This document shows, piece by piece, positions 9,607 to 19,477 of a DNA stretch of 64,000 nt (within the stretch, counting starts at the first letter, position 1; each line of letters opens with the position of its first letter). The position numbers and the translations under genes were made by a program. Under the pieces are notes generated by a model that saw only the letters and a list, made by a program, of their open reading frames with translations, was not told the DNA's origin and searched no databases. The stretch comes from an uncultured Lutibacter sp. (lineage in GTDB: Bacteria; Bacteroidota; Bacteroidia; Flavobacteriales; Flavobacteriaceae): positions 62,001 to 126,000 of the forward strand of contig NZ_CANLZZ010000006.1 in NCBI RefSeq assembly GCF_947495725.1. The letters run 5' to 3'.

Positions 9607-11247
9607 ATGGAGAATACGTACAGTAAATGGCATCATCCTTATAAAATTAACAAAAAGTTTGAAAAAAAAGTTGCATACTTTAGTATGGAGTTTGGAATTC
9701 ATCAAGCATTAAAAATATATTCTGGAGGACTTGGATTTTTAGCAGGTTCACATATGAGATCGGCTTTTGAGCTTAAGCAAAATATGATTGGTATAGGAAT
9801 GCTTTGGAAGTATGGATATTACGATCAAGCAAGAAATGAAGATCAAACACTTCGTACAGATTTTATTGAAAAAACTTACAATTTTCTTGAAGATACTGGA
9901 ATTGAAGTTGAGGTTCCTTTACATGATAACCCATCGGTTAAAGTAAGAGCATACATTTTAAAACCAGAAATTTTTGGTTGTGTTCCAATGTATTTATTAA
10001 GTACAGATGTTGAAGGAAATGATCATTTATCTAGAACAATTACAAACCATCTATACGATTCTAATGAATTAACAAGAGTTTCTCAAAGTATTATTTTAGG
10101 TATTGGAGGAGCAAAGGTTGTTGAAGCTTTAGGTGGTGCTGATGTTTATCATTTAAATGAAGGTCATGCATTACCAGCTTTCTATTATTTAAGAGATCAA
10201 GGAGTAACTAAAGACCAAATGGCCTTTACAACACATACACCTGAAAAAGCAGGTAATGAAGAACGTGACGCGCGACATCTAAACAGATGTGGATTTTTTG
10301 GAAGAAAACTTTCTGAGGAGGAATTAAGAAAGGAAATGGTAAATGACGGAATGATTAATTATACTGTATCGGCATTAAGATTTGCAAAAAAATCCAATGC
10401 AGTTTCCAAATTACACGCTGTAGTTTCTAATGATATGTGGAAAGGTTTTGATGGAATTAGTGAAATAATTCCAATTACAAACGCTCAAAATCAATCTTTT
10501 TGGCAAGATGAAGAAATTAAAAAAGCTTGGAAAAAGAAAAGTGCTAAAAAATTTAGAGAGAGAAAAACAGCGCTAAAGAATGAGTTGTTTAGTGTAGTTT
10601 TAAATCAAACTGAGAAAATTTTTGATCCAAATATTATTACAATTGTTTGGGCAAGACGATTTGCAGGTTACAAAAGAGCAGATATGTTTTTATATGATTT
10701 ACAGCGTTTTGAAAAATTATTATCTAATGAAAAGTATCCAGTACAAATAATTTGGGCAGGTAAGCCTTACCCAAAAGATTATTACGCAATTGATATTTTT
10801 AATCATCTTGTAAACTATTCTAAAAATTCTAAAAATTTAGCAGTTTTAGTTGGTTACGAAATAGATTTATCAAAAAAGTTAAAATGTGGTTCTGATATTT
10901 GGTTAAACACTCCAAGAATTACTCGCGAAGCTTCTGGAACAAGTGGTATGACAGCTGCATTTAACGGTTCGGTAAATGTTTCAATTAACGATGGTTGGAT
11001 TCCAGAATTTGAAAAACATGGCGAAAACTGTTTTGTACTTCCTGAATTAGATTACAAGTTACCTGTATGGGAACAAGACGAAAAAGATTGTGCAAACCTA
11101 TTCGATATTCTTGAAAATGAAGTATTGCCAACCTATTATGATAAGCCAAAAAAATGGCAAGAAATAGTATTTAAAGGAATGGATGATACAATTCCAGAAT
11201 TTACTAGTCAGAGAATGGCAACTCAATATTATGAGGAATTATACTAA
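9607..11247 (+). CDS. Alpha-glucan phosphorylase-like (GT35), lacking the PLP lysine
   Basis: Cytoplasmic member of the short (about 550-residue) alpha-glucan phosphorylase group, which normally phosphorolyses glycogen or maltodextrin to glucose 1-phosphate. Recognisable segments are YFSMEFG and YSGGLGFLAG at the N-terminus, HLNEGHA, TTHTPEKAGNE, WARRFAGYKRA, and EASGTSGM near 441-448. In phosphorylases the next residue is the lysine that binds pyridoxal phosphate; here it is T449 (codon 10951-10953). The protein may therefore not be a phosphorylase in the usual sense, and could be a different glucan glycosyltransferase or a non-catalytic form. The gene is isolated between terminators and looks like a glycogen-metabolism gene sitting beside the PUL, not part of it. 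Confidence 0.8.
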   Translation: MENTYSKWHHPYKINKKFEKKVAYFSMEFGIHQALKIYSGGLGFLAGSHMRSAFELKQNMIGIGMLWKYGYYDQARNEDQTLRTDFIEKTYNFLEDTGIEVEVPLHDNPSVKVRAYILKPEIFGCVPMYLLSTDVEGNDHLSRTITNHLYDSNELTRVSQSIILGIGGAKVVEALGGADVYHLNEGHALPAFYYLRDQGVTKDQMAFTTHTPEKAGNEERDARHLNRCGFFGRKLSEEELRKEMVNDGMINYTVSALRFAKKSNAVSKLHAVVSNDMWKGFDGISEIIPITNAQNQSFWQDEEIKKAWKKKSAKKFRERKTALKNELFSVVLNQTEKIFDPNIITIVWARRFAGYKRADMFLYDLQRFEKLLSNEKYPVQIIWAGKPYPKDYYAIDIFNHLVNYSKNSKNLAVLVGYEIDLSKKLKCGSDIWLNTPRITREASGTSGMTAAFNGSVNVSINDGWIPEFEKHGENCFVLPELDYKLPVWEQDEKDCANLFDILENEVLPTYYDKPKKWQEIVFKGMDDTIPEFTSQRMATQYYEELY

Positions 11248-11272
11248 ATAATAAACTAATTATCTATTAATA

Positions 11273-11292
11273 GTTAACATGAAAATGTTAAC
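11273..11292. repeat. Perfect inverted repeat with GAAA loop
   Basis: GTTAACAT, GAAA, ATGTTAAC: perfect 8-base arms closing a GNRA-type tetraloop. It lies between the phosphorylase stop and the terminator hairpin that follows 2 bases later. Confidence 0.5.
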
Positions 11293-11294
11293 AG

Positions 11295-11327
11295 AAAAAG
11301 CTCAAACCTATTGGTTTGAGCTTTTTT
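11295..11327 (+). terminator. Rho-independent terminator
   Basis: AAAAAGCTCAAACC pairs with GGTTTGAGCTTTTT around a TATT loop and ends in a T-run. It terminates the phosphorylase gene and isolates it from the GH3 gene downstream. Confidence 0.9.
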
Positions 11328-11378
11328 GTTATTAGAATACATTCAAAAAACTAATTTTTAGTATTATAATTATCACTT

Positions 11379-11407
11379 TTGGTTATAACTGTTGTACTAT
11401 TGGTTAT
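11379..11407 (+). promoter_or_regulatory. Direct repeat TTGGTTAT, 21-base period
   Basis: TTGGTTAT occurs at 11379-11386 and again at 11400-11407, start-to-start 21 bases or about two helical turns. It lies about 60-90 bases upstream of the likely -7 element of the GH3 operon. Similar repeats occur before SusC and before 39748. A helically phased direct repeat is the kind of site an AraC-type domain, such as that of the HTCS at 54969-59027, could bind; this is inference. Confidence 0.35.
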
Positions 11408-11466
11408 TTCTAATGCATAATTGAAGCAGTAGGGTTGAAGTCTAAAAATAAAACTTAAATAATTAA

Positions 11467-11474
11467 TATATTTG
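11467..11474 (+). promoter_or_regulatory. Probable -7 promoter element (TATATTTG)
   Basis: A TAnnTTTG match 37 bases before the GH3 ATG at 11511. It overlaps the upstream in-frame TTG at 11472, which argues that translation starts at 11511. No TTTG at -33 spacing is seen; this would fit a promoter needing an activator. Confidence 0.4.
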
Positions 11475-11510
11475 ATAGGATTTAATGAAACCAAAATTTT
11501 AATTTATTAT

Positions 11511-13871
11511 ATGAGAATTCTATCACTTTTGTTAATCAACTTATTTCTTTTTTCTTGCTCAACAAAACAAGAACAACCAATTCAACTAGTTTCAGATTTT
11601 TCAACTTCAGAAATTGATTCCAAAGTGGAAGCTATAATGAGTAAAATGACGTTAGACGAAAAGCTAGCCCAAATTCAAGGTATTCGTCCAAAGGAAATAA
11701 TGGAAGATGGAAAAATTTCATTAGAAAAATGTAGAGAGAAAATTCCATATGGAATTGGTCATTTTTCACAATTTTCATCGGGTTTAACTATGGAACCTGA
11801 AGAATTACGTGATTTTGTACGATCTGTTCAAAATTATTTAATGACTGAAACTAACTCTAAAATTCCTGCAATTTTTCACGAGGAAGCTATAACGGGTTTT
11901 GCAACACAAGGAGCAACAACTTTTCCTCAACAATTAGGAATGGGATGCTCGTGGAATGAAGAATTAATTTCGAAAAACACAAATTCTACCAGACTTAATA
12001 TGCGCGCTGCAGGAGCAACTTATGCACTTTCTCCAATGTTAGATATTAGTAGAACTGCGCATTGGGAGCGTATTGAAGAAAGTTATGGTGAAGATGCTTA
12101 TTTAACTTCAGCATTAGGTTTAGCTTTTGTAAAAGGTTTACAAGGAAAAGATTTAAGAAGCGGTGTTGCTTGTACAACAAAACACTTTGCAGGTTATGGT
12201 TCTCAAAATAACAATGCTAAAGAATTATACGAAGAATATTTAATGCCGCACGAAGTAGCAATTAAATTAGGAGGTGTAAAAAGTGTAATGCCTTCTTACG
12301 GAAAATACAAAGGAAAAGCAGTTGTTGCAAATAAAGAAATGCTAACAACTATGTTACGAGATATTGTTGGATTTAATGGTGTAGTTGTTAGTGATTACAG
12401 CTCAATAAACTTACTTGTAGGTGGACATAAAGAGGCTAAAAATCAAACAGAAGCTGGCGCAATGGCTTTAAATGCAGGAACTGATATTGAACTTTCAGAA
12501 GGAAGATGTTTTCCAAAATTACCACAAGCTATAGAACAAGGATTAATTACTATAGAAAAAATTGACGATGCTGTAAGACGTTCATTAATTATGAAAGCAA
12601 GACTTGGTTTGTTAGATGAAAACCCACAAATTGGTGTTGATGGCGATTTAGATTTTGATCCACCTATAAACAGAGAATTGGCCTACGAATCTGCTTGTCA
12701 GTCTATAGTTTTGTTAAAGAATAATGGAATTTTACCATTAAAAAAAGATATAAAAAAAGTAGCTTTAGTTGGTCCAAATGCAGCAAGTGTTTATGGTATG
12801 TTAGGAGATTATACGTATCAATCTATGATTTCATTTTGGTGGAGTACACCTTTTGATGCTAACAATCCTAAATTGGTTCCATTAAGCGAAGGTTTAGCAG
12901 CTAAATTAGGAGAAAATGTTACTATTCAACACGAAAGAGGTTGCGATTGGAGCGCACCGTTAGAGTCTGTAATACAAGCTGAATTAGGTGATGATAGGTT
13001 GAGTAAATTAAAAATGATGAGCATTAAGGGTGTTCCTCAACCAGATTTAGAAAATGCGTTGAAAATTTCCAAAGAGAGTGATGTTATTATCGCTGCTGTT
13101 GGCGAAAATATTTATTTAGTTGGCGAAGGTAGAAAGCGTAAAGGAATCAGACTTCCGGGAGAGCAAGAAGCTTTTGTTGAAAAACTAATAGCAACGGGTA
13201 AACCTGTAGTTTTGGTTATTATGGGAGGAAGACAACAATTGGTAAGTAAGTTTGAAGATAAATGCGCTGCAATTGTACAAGCTTGGTTTCCAGGAGAAGA
13301 AGGTGGAAATGCAATTGCTGATATTTTAGTAGGTAATGTAAACCCAACAGCTAAATTATGTGTTACATATCCTAAAACTGAAGATAAACAAGAAATTAAT
13401 TACAAAAATGGTTATGCTGAAGATAATCAACCTCAATATCCGTTTGGTTTTGGATTATCGTACACAAATTACGAGTATAGCGATTTAAAAATGGAAACTT
13501 CAGCAAACGTTGAAGATGAAAGAATTCCATTTACATTTAAAGTGAAAAATGTTGGTGAATTTGATGGAACTGAAATTGTTCAGTTATATGTTTCTCCAAA
13601 AAGTGAAACTTCAACCTTAAATAAAATTCAATTAGAAGGATTTAAAAGAGTGGAATTAAAAGCAGGAGAAGAAAAAACCGTAACATTTAAAGTTTCTCCA
13701 CAGCAATTTACTCAATATATAAATGACGAATGGATTATTGAACCTGAAAAATTTGAATTTTTAATAGGAGCTTCTTCAACAGATATAAGATTAAAAAGCG
13801 ACTTGAATTTACAAGGGACAAGAAAAGTATTAAAAAACGGTAGATCCATATTTTTCTCTGAAAATAATTAA
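11511..13871 (+). CDS. GH3 exo-beta-glycosidase lipoprotein
   Basis: Second family GH3 enzyme. I chose ATG 11511 because it gives a lipoprotein signal (MRILSLLLINLFLFSC, C16); the longer reading from TTG 11472 adds 13 residues without signal character and overlaps the likely promoter. The three-domain layout is complete: barrel (about 35-375), alpha/beta sandwich (about 395-655) and fibronectin III-like end. The nucleophile is D295 in VVVSDYSS, and KHFAGYG is intact. It resembles beta-glucosidase/xylosidase GH3s more than the GH3 at 3398-5635, so the two probably have different specificities. It heads the operon running to 22733; the GH29 gene starts 3 bases after its stop. Confidence 0.92.
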   Translation: MRILSLLLINLFLFSCSTKQEQPIQLVSDFSTSEIDSKVEAIMSKMTLDEKLAQIQGIRPKEIMEDGKISLEKCREKIPYGIGHFSQFSSGLTMEPEELRDFVRSVQNYLMTETNSKIPAIFHEEAITGFATQGATTFPQQLGMGCSWNEELISKNTNSTRLNMRAAGATYALSPMLDISRTAHWERIEESYGEDAYLTSALGLAFVKGLQGKDLRSGVACTTKHFAGYGSQNNNAKELYEEYLMPHEVAIKLGGVKSVMPSYGKYKGKAVVANKEMLTTMLRDIVGFNGVVVSDYSSINLLVGGHKEAKNQTEAGAMALNAGTDIELSEGRCFPKLPQAIEQGLITIEKIDDAVRRSLIMKARLGLLDENPQIGVDGDLDFDPPINRELAYESACQSIVLLKNNGILPLKKDIKKVALVGPNAASVYGMLGDYTYQSMISFWWSTPFDANNPKLVPLSEGLAAKLGENVTIQHERGCDWSAPLESVIQAELGDDRLSKLKMMSIKGVPQPDLENALKISKESDVIIAAVGENIYLVGEGRKRKGIRLPGEQEAFVEKLIATGKPVVLVIMGGRQQLVSKFEDKCAAIVQAWFPGEEGGNAIADILVGNVNPTAKLCVTYPKTEDKQEINYKNGYAEDNQPQYPFGFGLSYTNYEYSDLKMETSANVEDERIPFTFKVKNVGEFDGTEIVQLYVSPKSETSTLNKIQLEGFKRVELKAGEEKTVTFKVSPQQFTQYINDEWIIEPEKFEFLIGASSTDIRLKSDLNLQGTRKVLKNGRSIFFSENN

Positions 13872-13874
13872 GTT

Positions 13875-15323
13875 ATGTATTTAAATAAGTTGAAATTTAG
13901 TTCAATAATTGGCTTTGTGGTTATACTTCTTTTTAGTAATATTCAATGTTCAACTAAGGTTGAAGAGAAACTGAATAGTATAGAAATTGCTAAAAGAGAA
14001 TTTATAAATAAACGTTTTGGAATGTTTATTTGCTATAATATAATGTCTTATGGAGCAAAATGGGGTGAAGCTAACTATCCAATAGAATCATTTAATCCTC
14101 AAAAATTAGATTGTAATCAATGGGCTGATGCAGCGATTTCTGCAGGAATGAAATTTGGATTGTTAACAACAAAACATCACGAAGGTTTTTGTTTGTGGGA
14201 TAGTAAGTTTACAGACTATGATGTTGCTTCTACACCTTATAAAAAGGATATTGTTGAACAATATGCTAATGCATTTAGAAAAAAAGGTTTAGGAGTTGGA
14301 TTGTATTATTCTATTTGGGATAGTACTGAAGGAATAGACAAAGGAAGTGTAACTCCAGAAAAGCTGAAATTTATAAAAGGTCAAATAACAGAATTATTGA
14401 GTAATTATGGTAAAGTTGATTATTTTGTGATGGATGGTTGGTTTTGGAGAATGGGACATAAAGAGGTTCCATATAATGAAATAAGATCACTAATTCGTAA
14501 ATTACAACCAGATTGTTTAATTACGGATCATACGCATATGCAAGCTCCATATCATATGGATATTCCTTATTTTGAAGGTCCATTCGGGGCATATCCGTCA
14601 ACAGATAACACAATGGCCTCGGCTTTAGGACATTGTAGTGTAAAAGGAAATGGTTGGTTTTGGGATGAAAAAACTCCAAATGGACTAAAAGGAGATGATG
14701 GTGTAGATGTAGTAGTTAAAAAACTAACAGAATGTGAAGATCGTTATTGTACTTTTATGTTGAACTGTATGCCTAACCGTGATGGTTTAATGGATCCTAT
14801 TTTTATTGATATGCTTTCAGAAATAGGTGAAAAATGGAAACCAAACACAAACAGGCCGGAGCTTCCAAATCAAGGGAAACAAATTATTACAACTTATCTT
14901 GTTAAGGAAATCAAGGCTTCAAGTGGTAATTCAGAATACCTTATTGATGGAACTAAAATTGCTGGGAAGAATTATTATACTTGGTATTCTGATGAGAGTT
15001 TTCCTCAAAATATAATTTTGGATCTAGGAGAAGTAAAAGAAAATGTAGATGTATTAACAATTGTTCCTCATCATCGCTGTAAACCGGCTCCAGAAACATC
15101 ATTATCAGAAGGGAACATTACAAAATGTAAGGTTTATGTGAGTGCTGATAATAAAACCTTTTCTGAAGTAGGTGAATACACTTGGCAAGCTAATAATAAA
15201 TATAGAAACATATCTTTCGAAAAAAGTAAAGCTCGTTATATTAAACTAGAAATTTTAGAAGCAAACGGTCCAAATACAATAATAACGGAACTTGAAGTAG
15301 GAACATCAGAAAGTATTTTTTAG
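13875..15323 (+). CDS. GH29 alpha-L-fucosidase-like with C-terminal carbohydrate-binding domain
   Basis: Glycoside hydrolase family 29, a retaining exo-enzyme for alpha-L-fucose or related L-sugars such as L-galactose. An N-terminal hydrophobic signal (about 1-24) ends in SNIQC, possibly a lipoprotein site at C25. The barrel (about 35-345) carries [11 protein letters not shown] and the likely nucleophile D187 in VMDGW. Residues about 355-480 form a galactose-binding-like (F5/8 type C) beta-sandwich with the discoidin-type phrase ARYIKLEI. The spacing of 3 bases to the upstream GH3 gene indicates co-translation. It diverges from the other three GH29 proteins here and is probably a different subfamily. 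Confidence 0.87.
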   Translation: MYLNKLKFSSIIGFVVILLFSNIQCSTKVEEKLNSIEIAKREFINKRFGMFICYNIMSYGAKWGEANYPIESFNPQKLDCNQWADAAISAGMKFGLLTTKHHEGFCLWDSKFTDYDVASTPYKKDIVEQYANAFRKKGLGVGLYYSIWDSTEGIDKGSVTPEKLKFIKGQITELLSNYGKVDYFVMDGWFWRMGHKEVPYNEIRSLIRKLQPDCLITDHTHMQAPYHMDIPYFEGPFGAYPSTDNTMASALGHCSVKGNGWFWDEKTPNGLKGDDGVDVVVKKLTECEDRYCTFMLNCMPNRDGLMDPIFIDMLSEIGEKWKPNTNRPELPNQGKQIITTYLVKEIKASSGNSEYLIDGTKIAGKNYYTWYSDESFPQNIILDLGEVKENVDVLTIVPHHRCKPAPETSLSEGNITKCKVYVSADNKTFSEVGEYTWQANNKYRNISFEKSKARYIKLEILEANGPNTIITELEVGTSESIF

Positions 15324-15412
15324 ATCTTTTTTTCTAAAGTTAAAAAAATAGGCGAATTTTGAATTACTTAATAAATTTAGAATTAATTCTTTTTATTAAG
15401 AAAAATTAAACA

Positions 15413-18400
15413 ATGAATTTAAAATCAATATACTTCCATTTTAAATATCTGTTTATCAGCTGTATAATTCTGATTTCAAATGTGATATATGCTCAAAGTT
15501 TTGAGCGTATAGAAACAATAGCAGGATTTGGTGTTTTGGAAGAAAATAATGGAGTTGCAGTAGCTGATTATGATGGAGATTTAGATTTAGACGTTTTTGT
15601 TGTTGCCAAAGGAAAAGAAAAAATAGGCCTAGAAAAATCCTACAGTAAACTTTTTAGAAATAATAACAACGGTTCCTTTACCGATGTAACTGTTGAAGCC
15701 GGACTAGTGGATTTATTTATTGGAGATGAAGATGTTATAGAGAGTAATGGCGTTGATGGTTTTAAAATGAATGTTTCGTGGGGCGATTTTAACAATGATG
15801 GTTTTCCGGATATTTTCTTTACGTATGTTAATAAAATTCAACTTTTTCAAAATCTAGGTGATGGAACTTTTACCGAAGTTACTGAGGCTGTTGGAATTAA
15901 TTCAGAAAATGGTTGTTTCAATACAGGAGCTACTTGGGTAGATTATAATAATGATAGTTTTTTAGATGTTTTTATTTGTAATTGGGGTAATTGCAATGGA
16001 AACATACTTTATAAAAATAATGGGAACGGAACTTTTCAAAACGTATCAGAAATTATTTCTTTAGCGGATACAACAATTGCCAGTTTTGCAATGTTGCCTT
16101 TTGATGTTAATAATGATGGCTGGTTGGATTTATATGTTACCAATGATTTTACAAAACCCAATAGTCTCTTTATCAATCAAAATGGTAGTGGATTTATAGA
16201 GCAGGCTGCAGATTTTGGGCTTGATAGTAAAATGGATGATATGGGAATTTCAAGGAGTGACTTTGATAATGACGGTGATTTCGATTTATTTATAACTGGA
16301 ATTAGTGAGAATGCTATATTAGAAAATGACGGTTCCAATCAGTTTTTTGAAAATTCTAGTCAATATGCTATAACTGAAACTGGTTGGGGTTGGGGTAGTA
16401 AATTTGCTGATTTTGATTTAGATGGTGATGAAGACTTGTTTGTTGTAAATGGTTTCAAATTGGGTTTGCCAGAACAAAATGCATATTTTAAAAATTTATT
16501 AATTGAAGGTGAAAACAGATTTTTAAACAATACAGATCATCTTGGTTTTAGTGAAATGACTAGAAGTGTTGAGCCGCTAGATTTTGATTATGATAACGAC
16601 GGTGATTTAGATCTTTTTGTTTCAAATGCCGATCAGAATTCTTTTTTTTATGAAAACAAAATCATTAACTCTAATGAAATTAGCGAATTTAATTGGGTTA
16701 AGATTTCATTACAAGGAACTGTTTCCAATCGAGATGCAATTGGAGCTACAGTTTCTATTACTACCAACAAAGGGGTTTTTACAAAATATTATTCAGGAGT
16801 AGGCTATTTATCTCAAAGTTTAAAGCCTGTTCATTTTGGTTTAAATTCAGCATCTATAATTGATGAATTAAAAATAATTTGGCCTTCGGGTTTAATAGAA
16901 AAACACAATAATATTGATGCAAATGTAACTATAAAAGCAATTGAGGGTAACGGAATTGAAATTTTAAACATGGAGCCAAGTGTGAAAATAAAAGGTTGCA
17001 TAGATCCAAATTCATGTAATTACAATCCGTTAGCAACTTTTAGTGATAATAGCTGCCAATACCTTCCTTCAAAAAATATTATTGGGCCAACTATTTCAGG
17101 TTTCAATAAAGTTGATAGTTATTCATATCCGTTAAATGAAAATGCCTCAGCCATTTGGACAGTTGAAGGTGGCCATATTGTTAACGGACAAGGAACCTCA
17201 ACTATTAAAGTAAAATGGGGAGTAAATGAATTAGGAACAATTAAAGTTTTAGAAAAAGATTCAAAATGTCAAAGTGAAGTTACCTCCATTGATGTGGCGT
17301 TAAGAGTTAGTGAAATACCTGAAAATGTATCTATAGCCAGAATTTGGAACGAAGCACTTTTAGAAGCCATTAGAAAAGATTTTGCAAGACCAACGGTTCA
17401 CGCAAGAAATCTATTTCATACATCGGTTGTATTATATGATAGTTGGGCTATTTACGATTCAAAAGCTAAACCTTATTTAATGGGTAATACAGTGAATAAT
17501 TTTGAAAGTACTTTGAACGAATTTACTCCAAATGAAAATATTGATGAAGCAAGAAAAAAAACAATGAGCTTTGCCGCTTATAGACTGTTAGTACACCGAT
17601 TTAAAGATTCTCCTGGAGCTGAACAAAGTTTGGCGAGGTTTGAGTTAATTATGAATCAATTGGATTATAACACTTCTGATACATCAGTTAATTATGAATC
17701 TGGCAATGCAGCAGCTTTAGGGAATTATATTGCTGAAACAATGATTAATTACGGAGCTCTCGATGGTTCTAATGAAGCCAATGACTATCAAAATACATTT
17801 TATGAAACTGTAAATCCTCCAATAAATTTAAGTTTAAGAAATGAAGAAACTGGGCTTGAAAATCCAAACCGTTGGCAGCCTTTAAGTTTTAATACTTTTA
17901 TAGATCAAAGTGGAAATTTAATTCCAGGTGCAACACCAAGTTTTTTAAGTCCAGAATGGGGTAAAGTACTTCCTTTTGCATTATCTGAAAATGATAAGAA
18001 TATTTTTAATAGAGATGGAAACGCTTTTGAAGTTTATCATAATCCCGAATCACCACCGCAATTAAATCTAAATTCAGCAAATAATTCAAGTGACTTATAT
18101 AAATGGAATTTTTCTTTGGTTGGAATTTGGAGTTCGCATTTAGATCCAAGTGATGGTGTAATTTGGGATATTTCGCCAAAAACAATTGGTAATATTGATA
18201 TAAATTTGATTCCAAAATCATATTCTAATTATGCAAGTTTTTATAATGAATTTGAAGGAGGAGATATTAGCAAAGGGCATAATTTAAACCCTTCAACCCA
18301 AAAAGCATATAAAGAACAACTTGTTCCAAGAGCGGATTATGCAAGGGTTTTAGCCGAATTTTGGGCAGATGGACCAGATTCTGAAACACCACCGGGACAT

Positions 18401-19441
18401 TGGTTCACCATTTTAAATTATGTGAGTGATCACGACTCCTTTGAAAGAAAATTTAACGGAAAAGGAGATATGCTTTCTCCTTTAGAGTGGGATGTTAAAA
18501 GTTATTTTATACTTTCTGGAGCAATGCACGATGCTGCTGTTACAGCTTGGGGAATAAAAGGTTGGCACGATTATTTGAGACCAATTTCGGCAATACGCTA
18601 TATGTGTGAATTGGGGCAAAGCTCTAATCCTTCTCTAGATAATTACCATGTAGCAGGAATTCCTTTAGTTGATGGTTTTGTAGAAATAATTGAAAATGGT
18701 GATGACTTGAGTGGAACAAATAATGAAAATGTAGGGAGAATAAAAGTATATGCTTGGAAAGGACATGATTTTATTAACGATTCAAATACCGATGTGGCTG
18801 GAGTTGGTTGGATTTTAGGTCAAAATTGGTGGCCTTATCAGCGTCCTTCATTTGTAACACCGCCTTTTGCAGGATTTGTTTCTGGACATTCTACTTTCTC
18901 TAGAGCGGCGGCAGAAGTTATGACATTAATTACTGGAGATGAATTTTTTCCAGGCGGAATGGGTGAGTTTGTAGCTAAGAAAAATGATTTTTTGGTTTTT
19001 GAAAAAGGACCCTCAGTAGATGTGAAACTTCAATGGGCTACTTATAGAGACGCATCTGATCAATCAAGTTTGTCACGTATTTGGGGAGGTATTCACCCTC
19101 CCGTAGATGATTTACCAGGTAGATTGATAGGTGAAAAGATAGGTATTGACGCCTATAATTTTGCAATACCTTATTTTAATTCAATCGACAATATTACAGA
19201 ATTAAGTGAAATTGTTGTTTATCCAAACCCTTCGGTGGAGGGAACAGTTTATGTTTCCAATACAACAGCATTAGATAATTTCAGTTTGTATGATTTAAAT
19301 GGAAAAATATTGAGTTTCTCCGAAATTAGTTTTAACGAAATAATAGGAGTAACTAAATTATCTCTTCCAAATTATATAACTGCAGGTATTTATATTTTAA
19401 AAGTAACCGATAAGTCTAAATTGATATTTGTTAAAAAATAA
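15413..19441 (+). CDS. FG-GAP/UnbV protein fused to a vanadium haloperoxidase-like (PAP2) domain, T9SS-secreted
   Basis: A 1342-residue secreted multidomain protein. After the signal peptide (about 1-28) come FG-GAP/VCBS repeats with calcium-loop motifs such as DYDGDLDLDVF and DFNNDGFPDIF (about 40-430), then an ASPIC/UnbV domain (about 440-515). A short Cys-containing segment starts at C529, followed by an Ig/PKD-like part (about 550-645). Residues about 650-1255 form a vanadium-haloperoxidase/PAP2 domain with all three vanadate-binding motifs: K1049-x6-R1056-P1057, S1157-G-H1159, and S1221-R1222-x5-H1228-x3-D1232. A type IX sorting domain closes the protein (from about 1265, YPNPS to the VKK end). 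Such active sites serve haloperoxidases or acid phosphatases, and the sequence does not separate these. It lies inside the GH3-GH29-sulfatase operon. Confidence 0.88.
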   Translation: MNLKSIYFHFKYLFISCIILISNVIYAQSFERIETIAGFGVLEENNGVAVADYDGDLDLDVFVVAKGKEKIGLEKSYSKLFRNNNNGSFTDVTVEAGLVDLFIGDEDVIESNGVDGFKMNVSWGDFNNDGFPDIFFTYVNKIQLFQNLGDGTFTEVTEAVGINSENGCFNTGATWVDYNNDSFLDVFICNWGNCNGNILYKNNGNGTFQNVSEIISLADTTIASFAMLPFDVNNDGWLDLYVTNDFTKPNSLFINQNGSGFIEQAADFGLDSKMDDMGISRSDFDNDGDFDLFITGISENAILENDGSNQFFENSSQYAITETGWGWGSKFADFDLDGDEDLFVVNGFKLGLPEQNAYFKNLLIEGENRFLNNTDHLGFSEMTRSVEPLDFDYDNDGDLDLFVSNADQNSFFYENKIINSNEISEFNWVKISLQGTVSNRDAIGATVSITTNKGVFTKYYSGVGYLSQSLKPVHFGLNSASIIDELKIIWPSGLIEKHNNIDANVTIKAIEGNGIEILNMEPSVKIKGCIDPNSCNYNPLATFSDNSCQYLPSKNIIGPTISGFNKVDSYSYPLNENASAIWTVEGGHIVNGQGTSTIKVKWGVNELGTIKVLEKDSKCQSEVTSIDVALRVSEIPENVSIARIWNEALLEAIRKDFARPTVHARNLFHTSVVLYDSWAIYDSKAKPYLMGNTVNNFESTLNEFTPNENIDEARKKTMSFAAYRLLVHRFKDSPGAEQSLARFELIMNQLDYNTSDTSVNYESGNAAALGNYIAETMINYGALDGSNEANDYQNTFYETVNPPINLSLRNEETGLENPNRWQPLSFNTFIDQSGNLIPGATPSFLSPEWGKVLPFALSENDKNIFNRDGNAFEVYHNPESPPQLNLNSANNSSDLYKWNFSLVGIWSSHLDPSDGVIWDISPKTIGNIDINLIPKSYSNYASFYNEFEGGDISKGHNLNPSTQKAYKEQLVPRADYARVLAEFWADGPDSETPPGHWFTILNYVSDHDSFERKFNGKGDMLSPLEWDVKSYFILSGAMHDAAVTAWGIKGWHDYLRPISAIRYMCELGQSSNPSLDNYHVAGIPLVDGFVEIIENGDDLSGTNNENVGRIKVYAWKGHDFINDSNTDVAGVGWILGQNWWPYQRPSFVTPPFAGFVSGHSTFSRAAAEVMTLITGDEFFPGGMGEFVAKKNDFLVFEKGPSVDVKLQWATYRDASDQSSLSRIWGGIHPPVDDLPGRLIGEKIGIDAYNFAIPYFNSIDNITELSEIVVYPNPSVEGTVYVSNTTALDNFSLYDLNGKILSFSEISFNEIIGVTKLSLPNYITAGIYILKVTDKSKLIFVKK

Positions 19442-19477
19442 AAAGTTGATTTAATAAAAAAGAACATATAAAAAATT

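Noticed and set aside
11472-11510. Upstream TTG start for the GH3 gene
   Set aside because: The extra residues are not signal-like and the codon overlaps a TAnnTTTG element; ATG 11511 gives a clear lipoprotein signal.
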